DNA of 64,000 bases, taken from positions 1,624,192-1,688,191 of the forward strand of contig NZ_CP061302.1 of assembly GCF_018687675.1 (NCBI RefSeq), written 5' to 3'. Below, piece by piece: positions 37,092 to 46,901 of this stretch (position 1 is its first letter; every line of letters begins with the position of its first letter). The stretch comes from Polynucleobacter sp. MG-Unter2-18 (GTDB lineage: Bacteria; Pseudomonadota; Gammaproteobacteria; Burkholderiales; Burkholderiaceae). The notes beneath the pieces were generated by a model. The model saw nothing but the letters and a program-made list of their open reading frames with translations. It did not search any database and was not told the DNA's origin. The position numbers and the translations under genes are program-made.

Positions 37092-37259
37092 ATGGCTAAA
37101 GGCGGCAGAGAAAAAATCAAACTAGAGTCATCAGCTGGTACTGGTCACTTCTATACAACATCAAAAAACAAGCGTACAAAGCCTGAAAAAATGGAGATCA
37201 TGAAATTCGATCCAACCATTCGCAAGCACGTTGCTTACAAAGAAACCAAGCTGAAGTAA
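37092..37259 (+). CDS. rpmG: 50S ribosomal protein L33
   Basis: Large-subunit protein of 55 residues, [18 protein letters not shown] to ending VAYKETKLK. Family segments [25 protein letters not shown] (read from 37140-37206) and FDPTIRKHV are clear. There is no CxxC pair, so this is the zinc-free form of L33. Ribosome site GGAG at 37081-37084. Second gene of rpmB-rpmG and closed by a strong terminator. Confidence 0.97.
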   Translation: MAKGGREKIKLESSAGTGHFYTTSKNKRTKPEKMEIMKFDPTIRKHVAYKETKLK

Positions 37260-37291
37260 CTTATCGATTCGATATTTAATTTAGCTAATAA

Positions 37292-37318
37292 AAAACCCGC
37301 TACATCAGCGGGTTTTTT
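37292..37318. terminator. Terminator between rpmG and the desaturase gene
   Basis: AAAACCCGCT-acatc-AGCGGGTTTT, a 10-bp perfect stem with a 5-nt loop followed by T6 on plus. The A-run on the left gives a T-run on the minus strand, so it can end both rpmG and the convergent desaturase transcript. Confidence 0.93.
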
Positions 37319-37334
37319 ATTGTCTTCGATTTCG

Positions 37335-38528
37335 TTAAGCGTAGCGACGCAATCTCAAAGAGAAGTCACGCAGGCTCGATAAACCACTCTCTTCAGCATG
37401 CTGGCACCACACATGCAATTGAGTCAGGAGCTGATCACCTGTGGCGTTAGATCGGCCCCAGATTGCTTGTAAATCACGACGCATCTCAATCATCTTTCGT
37501 AGCTGTGCATTCGTTGCCATCAACTCTTCAAGCTTCATTTTTTCTTCTGTAGTTAAGCGAGACTCATCTTTGCCCAACCAAGTACGCGCATCTTTTAAGT
37601 GAGCTGCGAGTACGTGCATGTGTTGAACTTCGTTGCTAAAGAAGGCGCCCAAAGTCTTACTGTAGCGAGCCATGATTTCATAACGATTAGCAATGATGGC
37701 TTCGAGTGTGCTTTGATCCGCAGGACGTAAGTCACTCAGCACCGGCTTTGGAGAAGTCTTTTTTACTTTCGCCAAGCCAACAGCACTCATGATCTGAATA
37801 TACATCCAGCCAATATCAAACTCGTACCACTTACTGGAGAGCTTAGCGCTGGTAGCGAAGGTGTGGTGGTTGTTATGTAACTCTTCGCCACCAATCAAAA
37901 TACCCCAAGGCAAAATGTTTCTTGAGGCATCTTCGCAATCGTAATTACGGTAACCCCAGAAGTGGCCAATACCGTTAATAACTCCAGCAGCAGTAATAGG
38001 GATCCACAACATCTGTACTGCCCACACAGTTAAACCAATTGCACCGAACAAGAGTACGTCGATGATCAACATCAAGGCTACGCCTTGCCATGAATACTTT
38101 GCATAGAGGTTGTGCTCAAGCCAATCATCGGGTGTGCCATGACCAAACTTATCTAAAGTCTCTTGATTGCGTGATTCGTTTTTGTATAACTCAGCACCAC
38201 GAGAAAGCACAGTATGAATACCCAAAACTTGCGGGCTATGCGGATCATCCACGGTTTCACACTTGGCGTGGTGCTTACGATGAATCGCCGCCCATTCTTT
38301 GGTCACCATACCAGTTGTTAGCCAGAGCCAAAACCGGAAAAAATGGGACACGATGGGATGCAATTCCAGAGCGCGGTGCGCTTGGCAACGATGCAGAAAA
38401 ATGGTGACCGCAGCAATGGTGATATGGGTTGCAACTAAAGTAAAAACTAGGATTTGCCACCAAGCCCAATTTAAATAGCCATTGGAAAGCCAATTGAGGA
38501 ATAAATCAAAACCAGAAACTGTGTTCAA
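37335..38528 (-). CDS. Membrane fatty acid desaturase (DesA type)
   Basis: Membrane di-iron enzyme introducing a double bond, probably delta-9, into acyl-lipid or acyl-CoA chains. The 397-residue product has the three His boxes H46-RCQA-H51, H83-RK-H86-H87 and H218-NN-H221-H222, with hydrophobic segments before and between them. After about residue 255 comes a roughly 140-residue charged, helical tail (ending SLRLRRYA) beyond the catalytic fold. The start is TTG at 38528, since no ATG lies before the first membrane segment. Follows the RsmB-like gene by 28 bp. Confidence 0.9.
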   Translation of the reverse strand: MNTVSGFDLFLNWLSNGYLNWAWWQILVFTLVATHITIAAVTIFLHRCQAHRALELHPIVSHFFRFWLWLTTGMVTKEWAAIHRKHHAKCETVDDPHSPQVLGIHTVLSRGAELYKNESRNQETLDKFGHGTPDDWLEHNLYAKYSWQGVALMLIIDVLLFGAIGLTVWAVQMLWIPITAAGVINGIGHFWGYRNYDCEDASRNILPWGILIGGEELHNNHHTFATSAKLSSKWYEFDIGWMYIQIMSAVGLAKVKKTSPKPVLSDLRPADQSTLEAIIANRYEIMARYSKTLGAFFSNEVQHMHVLAAHLKDARTWLGKDESRLTTEEKMKLEELMATNAQLRKMIEMRRDLQAIWGRSNATGDQLLTQLHVWCQHAEESGLSSLRDFSLRLRRYA

Positions 38529-38556
38529 AAGGGTATCCCCAGATAGGTCTAAAACC

Positions 38557-40146
38557 TTATTTTAGTTCTTTATCAGCTTTCTTGCTTTTGACTTTTACCG
38601 ACTTTTCGTCATCTTTATCGACAGATGCCGCTAAAATAGCCGCTTTCTTCTGAAAAACAGCCCCAAAGAAGCCATCAGTCCCATGAATATGAGGCCATAA
38701 CTGCCACCACGGGTTGTCAGGACTGCAACCCAAAGGCATTTTATCCTTTGGAAACAATGCTTTAAGAACCTCAGCAGCAGGAACAACCTCAAAATTAGGG
38801 TGCTTTACCAAGAAATCTTCTGCAATTTGCTGGTTTTCTTGCGGCAACAGGCTACAGGTGGCATAAACCAAGCGGCCACCCGGTTTTAGTAAACGGCTTG
38901 CGGAGGCCAAAATATTCATCTGCTTTTGATTCAGCTCCAAAACACCTTCTGGAGTCTGGCGCCATTTGAGGTCGGGGTTGCGTCGCAATGTACCCATGCC
39001 ACTGCAAGGAGCATCTACTAGGACGCGATCAATCTTCCCAGCCAAGCGCTTGATCTTGGAGTCATTCTCACTATCAATCCAGACAGGATGCACATTAGAA
39101 AGGCCGCTACGGGCTTGTCTAGGTTTTAAATTAGCTAAGCGACGCTCTGACGTGTCCAGGGCATACAAACGGCCTGTGGAGCGCATGATTGCCCCAATTG
39201 CCAAAGTCTTACCTCCGGCGCCAGCACAAAAGTCCACCACCATCTCGCCACGCTTTGGTGCCAGTAAGTAAGCCAATAACTGACTACCTTCATCTTGAAC
39301 CTCAAACATCCCCGTCTTAAAGCTCACAGTATTTTGCAAAGCGGGCTTACCCATGATGCGAACACCATCAGGCGCATACGGAGTTGGAATGGCTTGATAG
39401 CGACCACCAAGAGCGTTCATCTCTGCAAGCAATTGCTCGCGAGTGGTCTTCATGGTGTTCGCACGCAAATCCAAAAGAGCTGGATGCATGAGTGATTTAG
39501 CTAACGCTTCACGTGACTCTTCACCGGGATATTTTCCAAATGCATCCCAAAGCCATTCAGGTAAATTATTTCGAACCAGCGAATTGAGTGCTGATGGATC
39601 GACTGTTGCAAAACGCTGCAACCACTCATATTCGCCTGTTTTCAATACATGAGCTAAGTCGGCAATAGCACTCTCTGCACGGTTAGCAGAGCCTAGACCA
39701 CCCTCGGAGAGAGCAGACAGCAAACCTAATAGGGCTAAGCGTCTAGCCTGTGAACCCTCGCCGCTAGAAGCAAATTGTGAGAACTCATTCTTGCGACGCA
39801 GGATGGCAAAAGCACTCTCAGCAATCAAGGCGCGGTCACGATTACCGAGCTGAGGCTCAGAGCGGAAATAGCGACTCACCACACGATCAGCTGGTTGCTC
39901 GAAATTAAGCAACTCTGGCAGCAGACGCTCTAAGTGAATTGCGTGTTGAGGCAAAGCCTTGGCATTAGAAAAGTTTTTTTGACCTTCTGGCGCGATGATA
40001 TTGCCACTGGCGTTGCGACGCTCTGGGCGACGCATTGGATCTTTGGATTTGGCGGCATAACTTTTTTGTGGGCCTAAGCGTGACCCAGATCTTGATCCTG
40101 ATTTGCTGCCTGCGCTAGCTGCGCGTGATGAACGTTCTTTACTCAT
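38557..40146 (-). CDS. RsmB/NOP family SAM-dependent RNA cytosine-C5 methyltransferase
   Basis: A 529-residue enzyme that probably methylates a cytosine in 16S rRNA (RsmB-like). A Ser/Arg/Lys-rich tail (1-50) precedes a NusB-like RNA-binding part (about 65-200) and the methyltransferase core. SAM motif I is DFCAGAGGKTLAIG, and the two catalytic Cys motifs are DAPCSGMGTLRRNPD and YATCSLLPQENQ. The C-terminus has a Lys-rich end. Its ATG overlaps the purN stop (ATGA). Assignment to RsmB rather than a paralogue such as RsmF is not certain. Confidence 0.88.
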   Translation of the reverse strand: MSKERSSRAASAGSKSGSRSGSRLGPQKSYAAKSKDPMRRPERRNASGNIIAPEGQKNFSNAKALPQHAIHLERLLPELLNFEQPADRVVSRYFRSEPQLGNRDRALIAESAFAILRRKNEFSQFASSGEGSQARRLALLGLLSALSEGGLGSANRAESAIADLAHVLKTGEYEWLQRFATVDPSALNSLVRNNLPEWLWDAFGKYPGEESREALAKSLMHPALLDLRANTMKTTREQLLAEMNALGGRYQAIPTPYAPDGVRIMGKPALQNTVSFKTGMFEVQDEGSQLLAYLLAPKRGEMVVDFCAGAGGKTLAIGAIMRSTGRLYALDTSERRLANLKPRQARSGLSNVHPVWIDSENDSKIKRLAGKIDRVLVDAPCSGMGTLRRNPDLKWRQTPEGVLELNQKQMNILASASRLLKPGGRLVYATCSLLPQENQQIAEDFLVKHPNFEVVPAAEVLKALFPKDKMPLGCSPDNPWWQLWPHIHGTDGFFGAVFQKKAAILAASVDKDDEKSVKVKSKKADKELK

Positions 40147-40772
40147 AATTTTATTAATTGCGACTCCGGTGGTTTAACCTGAACTTGATTACCTTCTATT
40201 CGCAATCGTCCATCTAGGAACCATTTTACGGCCCGCGGATAAATCTGATGCTCAGCAGCCAAAACTCGCGCAGCCAAAGTATCCACATCGTCACCGGGAA
40301 GCACTGGAACGGAGGCTTGGCAGATGATAGGGCCCTCATCTACGCCCTCGGTAACAAAATGCACGCTAGCGCCATGTTCAGCTACCCTAGCCCCCAAAGC
40401 CCGCTCATGGGTATGCAATCCTGGGAAGGCTGGCAGTAATGCGGGGTGAATATTCATCAGGCGACCCTCAAAATGGCGAATAAAGCCCGGGGTCAGAATT
40501 CTCATAAAACCAGCCAGAACCACTAAATCAGCCCCTAATTCATCGATTTTCGCTATGAGAGCAGCATCAAAGGACTCACGCGTAGCGTGCTCCCGGTGCT
40601 CAATGGCAAAAGCTGGAATGTCCTGAGAGCGAGCAAAATCAAGGCCCTTGGCAGCAGAGTGGTTAGCAATGACGCCGGCAAAAGTAACCGGCCAATGCTC
40701 TTTTTGAGCTGTTTTGACGATAGCCTCGAAATTAGATCCGCGGCCTGAGATTAAGGTGACGATAGATGGCAT
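40143..40772 (-). CDS. purN: Phosphoribosylglycinamide formyltransferase (GAR transformylase)
   Basis: Third step of purine synthesis, adding a formyl group from 10-formyl-tetrahydrofolate. The 209-residue product has the N-terminal LISGRGSNFEAI loop, and the catalytic Asn/His in MNIHPALLPAFPG with the following Asp in VDEGPII. Start ATG at 40772 (an in-frame GTG two codons upstream is part of the promoter region). TATATT ends 6 nt before the ATG, predicting a leaderless mRNA. Overlaps the downstream methyltransferase gene by 4 bp. Confidence 0.95.
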   Translation of the reverse strand: MPSIVTLISGRGSNFEAIVKTAQKEHWPVTFAGVIANHSAAKGLDFARSQDIPAFAIEHREHATRESFDAALIAKIDELGADLVVLAGFMRILTPGFIRHFEGRLMNIHPALLPAFPGLHTHERALGARVAEHGASVHFVTEGVDEGPIICQASVPVLPGDDVDTLAARVLAAEHQIYPRAVKWFLDGRLRIEGNQVQVKPPESQLIKL

Positions 40773-40778
40773 GCCCAC

Positions 40779-40786
40779 AATATAAT
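40779..40786. promoter_or_regulatory. Overlapping divergent -10 elements for purN and ribF
   Basis: AATATAAT contains TATAAT on the plus strand (40781-40786; predicted ribF start near 40793) and TATATT on the minus strand (40779-40784; ending 6 nt before the purN ATG). The two -10 boxes overlap by 4 bp. -35 elements are weak on both sides. Confidence 0.55.
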
Positions 40787-40823
40787 TGATGGTTACCCCG
40801 AAAGCGACCCTGAAAGTGATTTA

Positions 40824-41774
40824 GTGAACGTATTCCGTGGCCCCACCCAGTTTTCTGCAGGACCGGCTTGTGCCTTAAGCATCGGTAATTTTGATGGCGT
40901 GCACAGGGGTCATCACGCCCTACTCAAGGAGCTGAAAGATGGCGCGCAAGAACGAGGTTTAGTTAGCTGCGTCATGACTTTCGAACCGCACCCTAAAGAA
41001 TTCTTTTCCCCAGAACAAGCACCGCCACGAATCCTCAACTTGCGTGACAAGCTGGCTGCCTTTGCTGACATTGGCATTGATCGCGTAGTAGTGGAGCATT
41101 TCAATAGTGCATTTGCGCGCCTTACTCCCGAAGAATTTGTTTCTGAGATCATTGTCAAGCGACTCAATGCCAAATGGATTTTGATTGGCGATGATTTTTG
41201 CTACGGAGCTAAACGTGCGGGCAACTTTGCAAGCCTCAAATCAGCTGGCGAACAATTTGGGTTTGAAGTTTCTAGTATTCATACCGTTCAAGAAGGTGGC
41301 GAAAGAATTTCTAGCTCGGCACTACGTAATGCCTTGGCTATTGGGGACATGGATCAAGCCAGTAACTTACTAGGTCGTCCTTACGGTATCTCCGGTCATG
41401 TCATTCACGGGCAAAAGCTAGGTCGTACTTTAGGGTTCCCAACATTGAATCTCGCTGTTGCTAATCACCTGCATCACCGCAAGCCTGCCTGCTCTGGCAT
41501 CTTTACTGCACAAGTCTTGGGGCTTGGAGATAAGCCACTGCCTGCTGTAGCCAGTCTCGGTGTGAGACCAACGGTAGAAGATGAAGGTCGCGTATTGCTT
41601 GAGACTCATATTTTTGATTACAACGCCGATGTCTACGGAAAAATTATTACCGTAGAGCTCTTAGAAAAAATTCGGGATGAGGCGAAGTACTCTGACCTCG
41701 ATACACTTACCAAAGCGATTGCATCTGATGCAGCGCATGCCAGAAATTATTTCCAGAAAAAATCTTATGTCTGA
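40824..41774 (+). CDS. ribF: Bifunctional riboflavin kinase/FAD synthetase
   Basis: Makes FMN and FAD from riboflavin. The 316-residue product has an N-terminal nucleotidyltransferase domain ([29 protein letters not shown]) and a C-terminal flavokinase domain ([32 protein letters not shown]). The start is GTG at 40824, which gives the usual MxVFRG-type N-terminus. Its stop overlaps the ileS start by 8 bp. First gene of ribF-ileS-lspA-coaBC-dut. Confidence 0.95.
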   Translation: MNVFRGPTQFSAGPACALSIGNFDGVHRGHHALLKELKDGAQERGLVSCVMTFEPHPKEFFSPEQAPPRILNLRDKLAAFADIGIDRVVVEHFNSAFARLTPEEFVSEIIVKRLNAKWILIGDDFCYGAKRAGNFASLKSAGEQFGFEVSSIHTVQEGGERISSSALRNALAIGDMDQASNLLGRPYGISGHVIHGQKLGRTLGFPTLNLAVANHLHHRKPACSGIFTAQVLGLGDKPLPAVASLGVRPTVEDEGRVLLETHIFDYNADVYGKIITVELLEKIRDEAKYSDLDTLTKAIASDAAHARNYFQKKSYV

Positions 41775-44628
41775 AAAAGAAAACTCTTATCCCGTTAATC
41801 TTCTAGAAACATCGTTTCCGATGCGGGGAGATTTACCGAAACGTGAACCACAATGGGTTGCACAGTGGCAGAAAAATAAGCTTTACGAAAAGATTCGTGT
41901 GGCACATGCTCACCAGCCAAAATTTATTTTGCATGATGGTCCTCCCTATGCAAATGGCGACATTCATATTGGTCATGCGGTAAATAAGATTCTTAAAGAT
42001 ATGATCGTAAAGTCCCGCTGGTTAATGGGCTTTGACTCTGCATATGTTCCTGGCTGGGATTGCCACGGTATGCCGATTGAGATTCAGATTGAAAAAGAAT
42101 TTGGTAAAAATTTACCGACTGCTGAAGTCCAATCAAAAGCACGTGCTTACGCTAAGGTACAAGTAGATAAGCAGAAGAAAGATTTTGAGCGTTTGGGCGT
42201 GCTGGGTGATTGGAACAACCCGTATCTCACTATGAACTTCCGTAATGAGGCCGATGAAATTCGTGCACTCGGCAAGATCTGGGAAAAAGGTTATGTTTTC
42301 CGCGGCCTAAAGCCAGTGAACTGGTGTTTCGATTGCGGCTCTGCACTGGCTGAAGCTGAAGTGGAATATCAAGATAAAACTGATCCAACAGTAGATGTGG
42401 GATTTGCTTTTGATGATGCGCAACGCCCGCAACTAGCAAAAGCATTTGGACTATCTGAGATCCCAGCTAAGCCTGGAATGATTGTGATTTGGACAACAAC
42501 ACCTTGGACCATTCCATCCAATCAAGCATTAAATGTTCATCCTGAACTGACTTATGCGCTTGTAGATACAGGCAACAAGTTACTCATCTTGGCAAAAGAC
42601 CGCGTAGAAACTTGTCTAGAAGATTTTGGTCTTACAGGTAAAGTGATTGCTACTTGCCTGGGTAATCAATTGGCCAATATTTCTTTCTGGCATCCACTAG
42701 CTTCATTGCATGAAGGCTATAAACGCCTCTCACCAATCTACCCAGCTGAATACGTCACTTTAGATACTGGTACTGGCGTAGTACATTCTGCACCAGCCTA
42801 TGGCGAAGAAGACTTTAAGTCCTGTAAAGCAAACAACTTGGCTGATAAAGATATCTTGAACCCAGTGATGGGCAATGGTGTCTATGCCTCTTGGCTCCCA
42901 CTCTTTGCCAATGAATATATTTGGAAAGCTAATCCCAAGATTGTGGAGGCCATGCGCGAGGCAGGAAGCCTCTTGCGAGATAAGACCTATACCCACTCTT
43001 ACATGCATTGCTGGCGTCATAAGTCGCCGATTATTTATCGTGCGACCTCACAGTGGTTTGCGAGCATGGATAAAAAACCATCTGATGGCAAAGCCAGTCT
43101 GCGCGAGGCGGCTTTAGTTGGGATTGAAAATACCGAGTTCTTCCCAGCGTGGGGTAAGCAACGCTTGAATAGCATGATTGCTAATCGTCCTGATTGGACT
43201 TTGTCTCGTCAACGCCAATGGGGCGTACCCATGGCTTTCTTTGTTCATAAGGAAAGTGGTGAGCCACACCCACGCACAGTGGAGTTGCTTGAAGAAGTCG
43301 CTTCGCGCGTTGAAAAAGAAGGTATTGAAGCTTGGCAAAAACTCGAGGTAGCTGAACTACTTGGTGATGAAGCGGCTCAATACGAAAAGAATCGCGATAC
43401 CTTAGATGTATGGTTTGACTCTGGCACTACCCATTGGCACGTTATTCGTGGCTCACATCGTGCGGAACTTTATCGTCCTGAAGCTGAAAATGCAGATGGT
43501 CGTTTAGCTGACCTCTATTTAGAGGGTTCAGACCAACATCGTGGGTGGTTCCACTCTTCTTTACTTACTGGTGCCATGCTCGATGGCAAGCCACCCTACA
43601 AAGCACTACTGACGCACGGCTTCACAGTTGATGGCCAAGGCCGCAAGATGAGTAAGTCTGTGGGTAACGTGATTGCCCCTCAGCAAGTTGCCGATAAGTT
43701 GGGTGCGGAGATTATTCGTCTCTGGGTGGCATCTACCGACTACTCCGGCGAGATGACCATCTCCGATGAAATTCTGAAACGTGTGGTGGAAAGCTATCGC
43801 CGAATTCGCAATACATTGCGCTTCTTGTTAGCCAACTTGTCTGACTTTGATCCCAGCAAGCATACGATGCCCGCAAGCGAATGGCTAGAGATTGATCGTT
43901 ACGCAGTTGCACTCGCCAATCAGTTGCAGCAAGATGTACAAGCGCATTACCAGGCTTATGAGTTCCAGCCCGCTGTAGCGCGCATGCTGACCTTCTGCTC
44001 AGAAGATTTGGGTGGCTTTTACTTAGATATCCTAAAAGACCGCCTCTACACGAGCGCTCCCGACTCGAAAGAACGTCGCGCAGCACAAAACGCGCTCTTC
44101 CATATCACCCGCAATCTACTCAAATGGCTAGCTCCTTTCCTCTCCTTTACCGCTGAGGAAGCCTGGTTGTCATTCCCGCATGGTGCAGATGAAATGGCCA
44201 AAGAGTCTATCTTCATGGAAGAGTTCGGCACTTTCCCAGAAATCGCTCACGCTACTGAGCTCCTCGCTAAATGGAATCGTGTTCGAGAAATTCGTTCCGA
44301 GATCACTAAAGCCATTGAGATTGAACGTGAAGCTGGTAATGTAGGCTCATCTTTGCAAGCGGAACTCACGATCAAAGTAGGCGATGTCGATTTTGCAATT
44401 TTGCATTCTCTTGAAGATGACTTACGCTTTGTTACCATTACTTCTAGTGCCAAACTAGAGCTCAGTAATGCAGGCCTTGAAGTACTCGTACGCGGTAGTC
44501 AATATAAGAAATGTGGTCGTTGCTGGCATCACACTCAAGATGTTGGCTCTAACACTGAGCATCCAGAGCTGTGCGGTCGTTGCATCAACAATCTTTTTGG
44601 AAATGGTGAATCTCGCCTTTTTGCATAA
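41767..44628 (+). CDS. ileS: Isoleucyl-tRNA synthetase
   Basis: Class I synthetase with editing against valine. The 953-residue product has [12 protein letters not shown] (HIGH at 67-70), the editing domain with [13 protein letters not shown], and KMSKS at 627-631. A C-terminal zinc finger has four Cys (CGRCWHH and ELCGRC), typical of the bacterial type. The open frame begins 30 codons upstream inside ribF; the ATG at 41767 overlaps the ribF stop and is the standard start. Upstream of lspA as in most proteobacteria. Confidence 0.97.
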   Translation: MSEKENSYPVNLLETSFPMRGDLPKREPQWVAQWQKNKLYEKIRVAHAHQPKFILHDGPPYANGDIHIGHAVNKILKDMIVKSRWLMGFDSAYVPGWDCHGMPIEIQIEKEFGKNLPTAEVQSKARAYAKVQVDKQKKDFERLGVLGDWNNPYLTMNFRNEADEIRALGKIWEKGYVFRGLKPVNWCFDCGSALAEAEVEYQDKTDPTVDVGFAFDDAQRPQLAKAFGLSEIPAKPGMIVIWTTTPWTIPSNQALNVHPELTYALVDTGNKLLILAKDRVETCLEDFGLTGKVIATCLGNQLANISFWHPLASLHEGYKRLSPIYPAEYVTLDTGTGVVHSAPAYGEEDFKSCKANNLADKDILNPVMGNGVYASWLPLFANEYIWKANPKIVEAMREAGSLLRDKTYTHSYMHCWRHKSPIIYRATSQWFASMDKKPSDGKASLREAALVGIENTEFFPAWGKQRLNSMIANRPDWTLSRQRQWGVPMAFFVHKESGEPHPRTVELLEEVASRVEKEGIEAWQKLEVAELLGDEAAQYEKNRDTLDVWFDSGTTHWHVIRGSHRAELYRPEAENADGRLADLYLEGSDQHRGWFHSSLLTGAMLDGKPPYKALLTHGFTVDGQGRKMSKSVGNVIAPQQVADKLGAEIIRLWVASTDYSGEMTISDEILKRVVESYRRIRNTLRFLLANLSDFDPSKHTMPASEWLEIDRYAVALANQLQQDVQAHYQAYEFQPAVARMLTFCSEDLGGFYLDILKDRLYTSAPDSKERRAAQNALFHITRNLLKWLAPFLSFTAEEAWLSFPHGADEMAKESIFMEEFGTFPEIAHATELLAKWNRVREIRSEITKAIEIEREAGNVGSSLQAELTIKVGDVDFAILHSLEDDLRFVTITSSAKLELSNAGLEVLVRGSQYKKCGRCWHHTQDVGSNTEHPELCGRCINNLFGNGESRLFA

Positions 44629-44658
44629 AGAACATAGTAAAAAGATCGCCACCCCATC

Positions 44659-45153
44659 ATGAGTACAAATCCCTCCTTTCTCCGTTATCTAGCGATTGCA
44701 ATCGTGACGCTCTTACTTGATCAGCTGAGTAAATGGTCTGCCTTAAGCAACTTGCAGTTAGGAGTACCTGAACCGGTTTTGCCATTTATGAACTGGTTGT
44801 TGCTATTTAACCCAGGCGCAGCCTTTTCATTTTTAGCGCAAAGCTCTGGATGGCAACGTTGGTTCTTTACAGTCCTGGGCTTAGCAGCGTCAGCCTACAT
44901 TCTTTGGCTGTTGCGAAAGAACTTAGAGGACAAGATGCTCTGCTGGGCTCTTAGTCTCATTTTAGGCGGTGCATTAGGCAATGTCCTAGATCGCATCATG
45001 TATGGCGCTGTGGTGGACTTCATTGACCTGCATTACGCTAACTGGCATTGGCCAGCATTCAACATAGCGGATAGCGCGATTTGTATCGGCGCAGCCCTCA
45101 TTATTTGGGGCGAGTTACGCAAGTCATTTGGCAAAAATCCCCAATCCCTTTAA
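44659..45153 (+). CDS. lspA: Lipoprotein signal peptidase (signal peptidase II)
   Basis: Inner-membrane aspartic protease that removes signal peptides from prolipoproteins. The 164-residue product has four membrane segments and the two catalytic Asp motifs, GNVLDRIMYGAVVDFID and FNIADSAICIG. Normal length. Co-directional with ileS in the conserved ileS-lspA order. Confidence 0.96.
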   Translation: MSTNPSFLRYLAIAIVTLLLDQLSKWSALSNLQLGVPEPVLPFMNWLLLFNPGAAFSFLAQSSGWQRWFFTVLGLAASAYILWLLRKNLEDKMLCWALSLILGGALGNVLDRIMYGAVVDFIDLHYANWHWPAFNIADSAICIGAALIIWGELRKSFGKNPQSL

Positions 45154-45162
45154 GCTGGCGCC

Positions 45163-46374
45163 ATGCAATCACTTTTAAATAAGAAAATCGTTCTCGGCAT
45201 TTCTGGTGGCATTGCGGCTTATAAGTCTGCGGAACTAGCACGCCAGTTAATGCAAGAAGGTGCCAGCGTCCAAGTGGTGATGACAGAAGCTGCACAGCAA
45301 TTTGTGACGCCTGTCACCATGCAAGCGCTTACTGGCAACCCCGTTTACACGAGCCAATGGGATAGCAGCATTGCTAACAACATGGCACATATTGAACTCT
45401 CTAGAGCTGCCGATGCAATTTTAATTGCGCCCGCAAGTGCGGATCTCATGGCTAAACTTTCCCTCGGATTGGCTGATGATTTGCTGAGTACTTTGTGTCT
45501 AGCAAGAGATTGCCCGCTCCTGTTAGCTCCAGCGATGAACAAACAAATGTGGGAGCATGCAGCTACACAAAGAAGCGCAGAACGGCTCATTGCAGATAAA
45601 GTCACCTTACTCGGCCCTGCAAGCGGATTCCAAGCCTGTGGTGAAGTCGGCTTTGGGCGCATGCTTGAGCCCGTAGAAATTACCGAGCAACTCATAGCAT
45701 TCTTTCAGAAGAAATCACTCCTCGGAAAACGTGTACTGATTACAGCTGGGCCTACTTTTGAGGCGATTGATCCGGTGCGTGGCATCACCAATCGTAGTTC
45801 AGGTAAGATGGGCTTCGCCATTGCCCGTGCAGCTATTGAAGCTGGCGCAGAGGTGCACTTAGTAGCAGGCCCCTGCGATCTCACCACACCATTAGTGGCA
45901 ACTGGAAAAATTACCCGCACTAATGTGGTTAGTGCCAAAGAAATGCATACAGCCACCATGCAATCTACTGACTGCGATATCTTCTTTGCAGTTGCTGCGG
46001 TCGCTGATTGGGGCGTTGCCAAGCCAGCTAAAGAAAAAATTAAGCGCCAGGGTAAGCAAGCTCCAAATTTAGAATTTGTGGCCAACCCAGATATTCTTGC
46101 TGATGTAGCAAAAACGGTTAAAACTAATGGCGGTAAGTTGCATCCTTACTGCGTTGGCTTTGCAGCAGAGTCTACTGATCTCCAAAAGCATGCCCAAGAA
46201 AAGCGTGAACGTAAAGGCATTCCGATGATCGTCGGTAATATTGGTCCAGATACCTTTGGCAATGATCTTAACCAACTACTCATCGTTGATGAAAGTGGTA
46301 GCAAGAAAATGGCTCAGGCCGAAAAGCTTCAGCTTGCACGTCAGCTGATTCAGTTAGTCGCCAAGAAAATTTAA
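45163..46374 (+). CDS. coaBC: Phosphopantothenoylcysteine decarboxylase/phosphopantothenate-cysteine ligase
   Basis: Two steps of coenzyme A synthesis in one protein. The N-terminal flavoprotein decarboxylase domain (about 1-185) shows [17 protein letters not shown] and the substrate/FMN segment [15 protein letters not shown]. The C-terminal ligase domain (about 190-403) shows [22 protein letters not shown]. The 403-residue length is normal. It begins 9 bp after lspA and precedes dut, as in many proteobacteria. panB, an earlier step of the same route, is at the right edge. Confidence 0.96.
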   Translation: MQSLLNKKIVLGISGGIAAYKSAELARQLMQEGASVQVVMTEAAQQFVTPVTMQALTGNPVYTSQWDSSIANNMAHIELSRAADAILIAPASADLMAKLSLGLADDLLSTLCLARDCPLLLAPAMNKQMWEHAATQRSAERLIADKVTLLGPASGFQACGEVGFGRMLEPVEITEQLIAFFQKKSLLGKRVLITAGPTFEAIDPVRGITNRSSGKMGFAIARAAIEAGAEVHLVAGPCDLTTPLVATGKITRTNVVSAKEMHTATMQSTDCDIFFAVAAVADWGVAKPAKEKIKRQGKQAPNLEFVANPDILADVAKTVKTNGGKLHPYCVGFAAESTDLQKHAQEKRERKGIPMIVGNIGPDTFGNDLNQLLIVDESGSKKMAQAEKLQLARQLIQLVAKKI

Positions 46375-46393
46375 TCTCGCTTTAGGAAATTCT

Positions 46394-46843
46394 ATGCAAC
46401 AACTTCAAGTCAAAATTCTCGATGAACGTATGCGCGATCAATTGCCTGCATATGGAACCCCTGGAAGCGCTGGATTAGATCTGCGCGCCTGTATTGATCA
46501 AGCAATTGAAATTGCTCCTGGACAAACAGTCCTCGTTCCAACGGGTTTAGCGATTTATGTAGAAGATCCACGTTATGCCGCATTCATCTTGCCGCGCTCT
46601 GGTCTTGGACATAAGCATGGGATCGTTCTTGGCAATTTAGTGGGATTAATTGATTCGGATTACCAGGGTCAACTGATGGTGAGCACCTGGAATCGTGGCT
46701 CTACACCATTCAAATTAGAGCCCATGGAGCGCTTAGCGCAATTGGTAGTGATGCCAGTACAACAGGTAGAACTCAAAGTCGTTGAAGAGTTTACTGAGAG
46801 TAGTCGTGGGGCTGGTGGGTTTGGCAGTACAGGTCGTAGCTAA
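46394..46843 (+). CDS. dut: dUTP pyrophosphatase
   Basis: Hydrolyses dUTP to dUMP, keeping uracil out of DNA. The 149-residue trimeric-type dUTPase shows all main motifs: [42 protein letters not shown] and the C-terminal [11 protein letters not shown] arm. A TTTAGGAAA ribosome site precedes the ATG. It is last in the ribF-led run and closed by a bidirectional terminator. Confidence 0.97.
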   Translation: MQQLQVKILDERMRDQLPAYGTPGSAGLDLRACIDQAIEIAPGQTVLVPTGLAIYVEDPRYAAFILPRSGLGHKHGIVLGNLVGLIDSDYQGQLMVSTWNRGSTPFKLEPMERLAQLVVMPVQQVELKVVEEFTESSRGAGGFGSTGRS

Positions 46844-46868
46844 TCTAGATACTTTAGTCTTATCCAAT

Positions 46869-46894
46869 AAAAAACCACCCGTAGGTGGTTTTTT
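46869..46894. terminator. Bidirectional terminator between dut and clpA
   Basis: AAAAAACCACC-CGTA-GGTGGTTTTTT, an 11-bp stem with a 4-nt loop and flanking A and T runs, so it works in both directions. It separates the convergent dut and clpA. Confidence 0.93.
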
Positions 46895-46901
46895 ATTTGC
46901 C

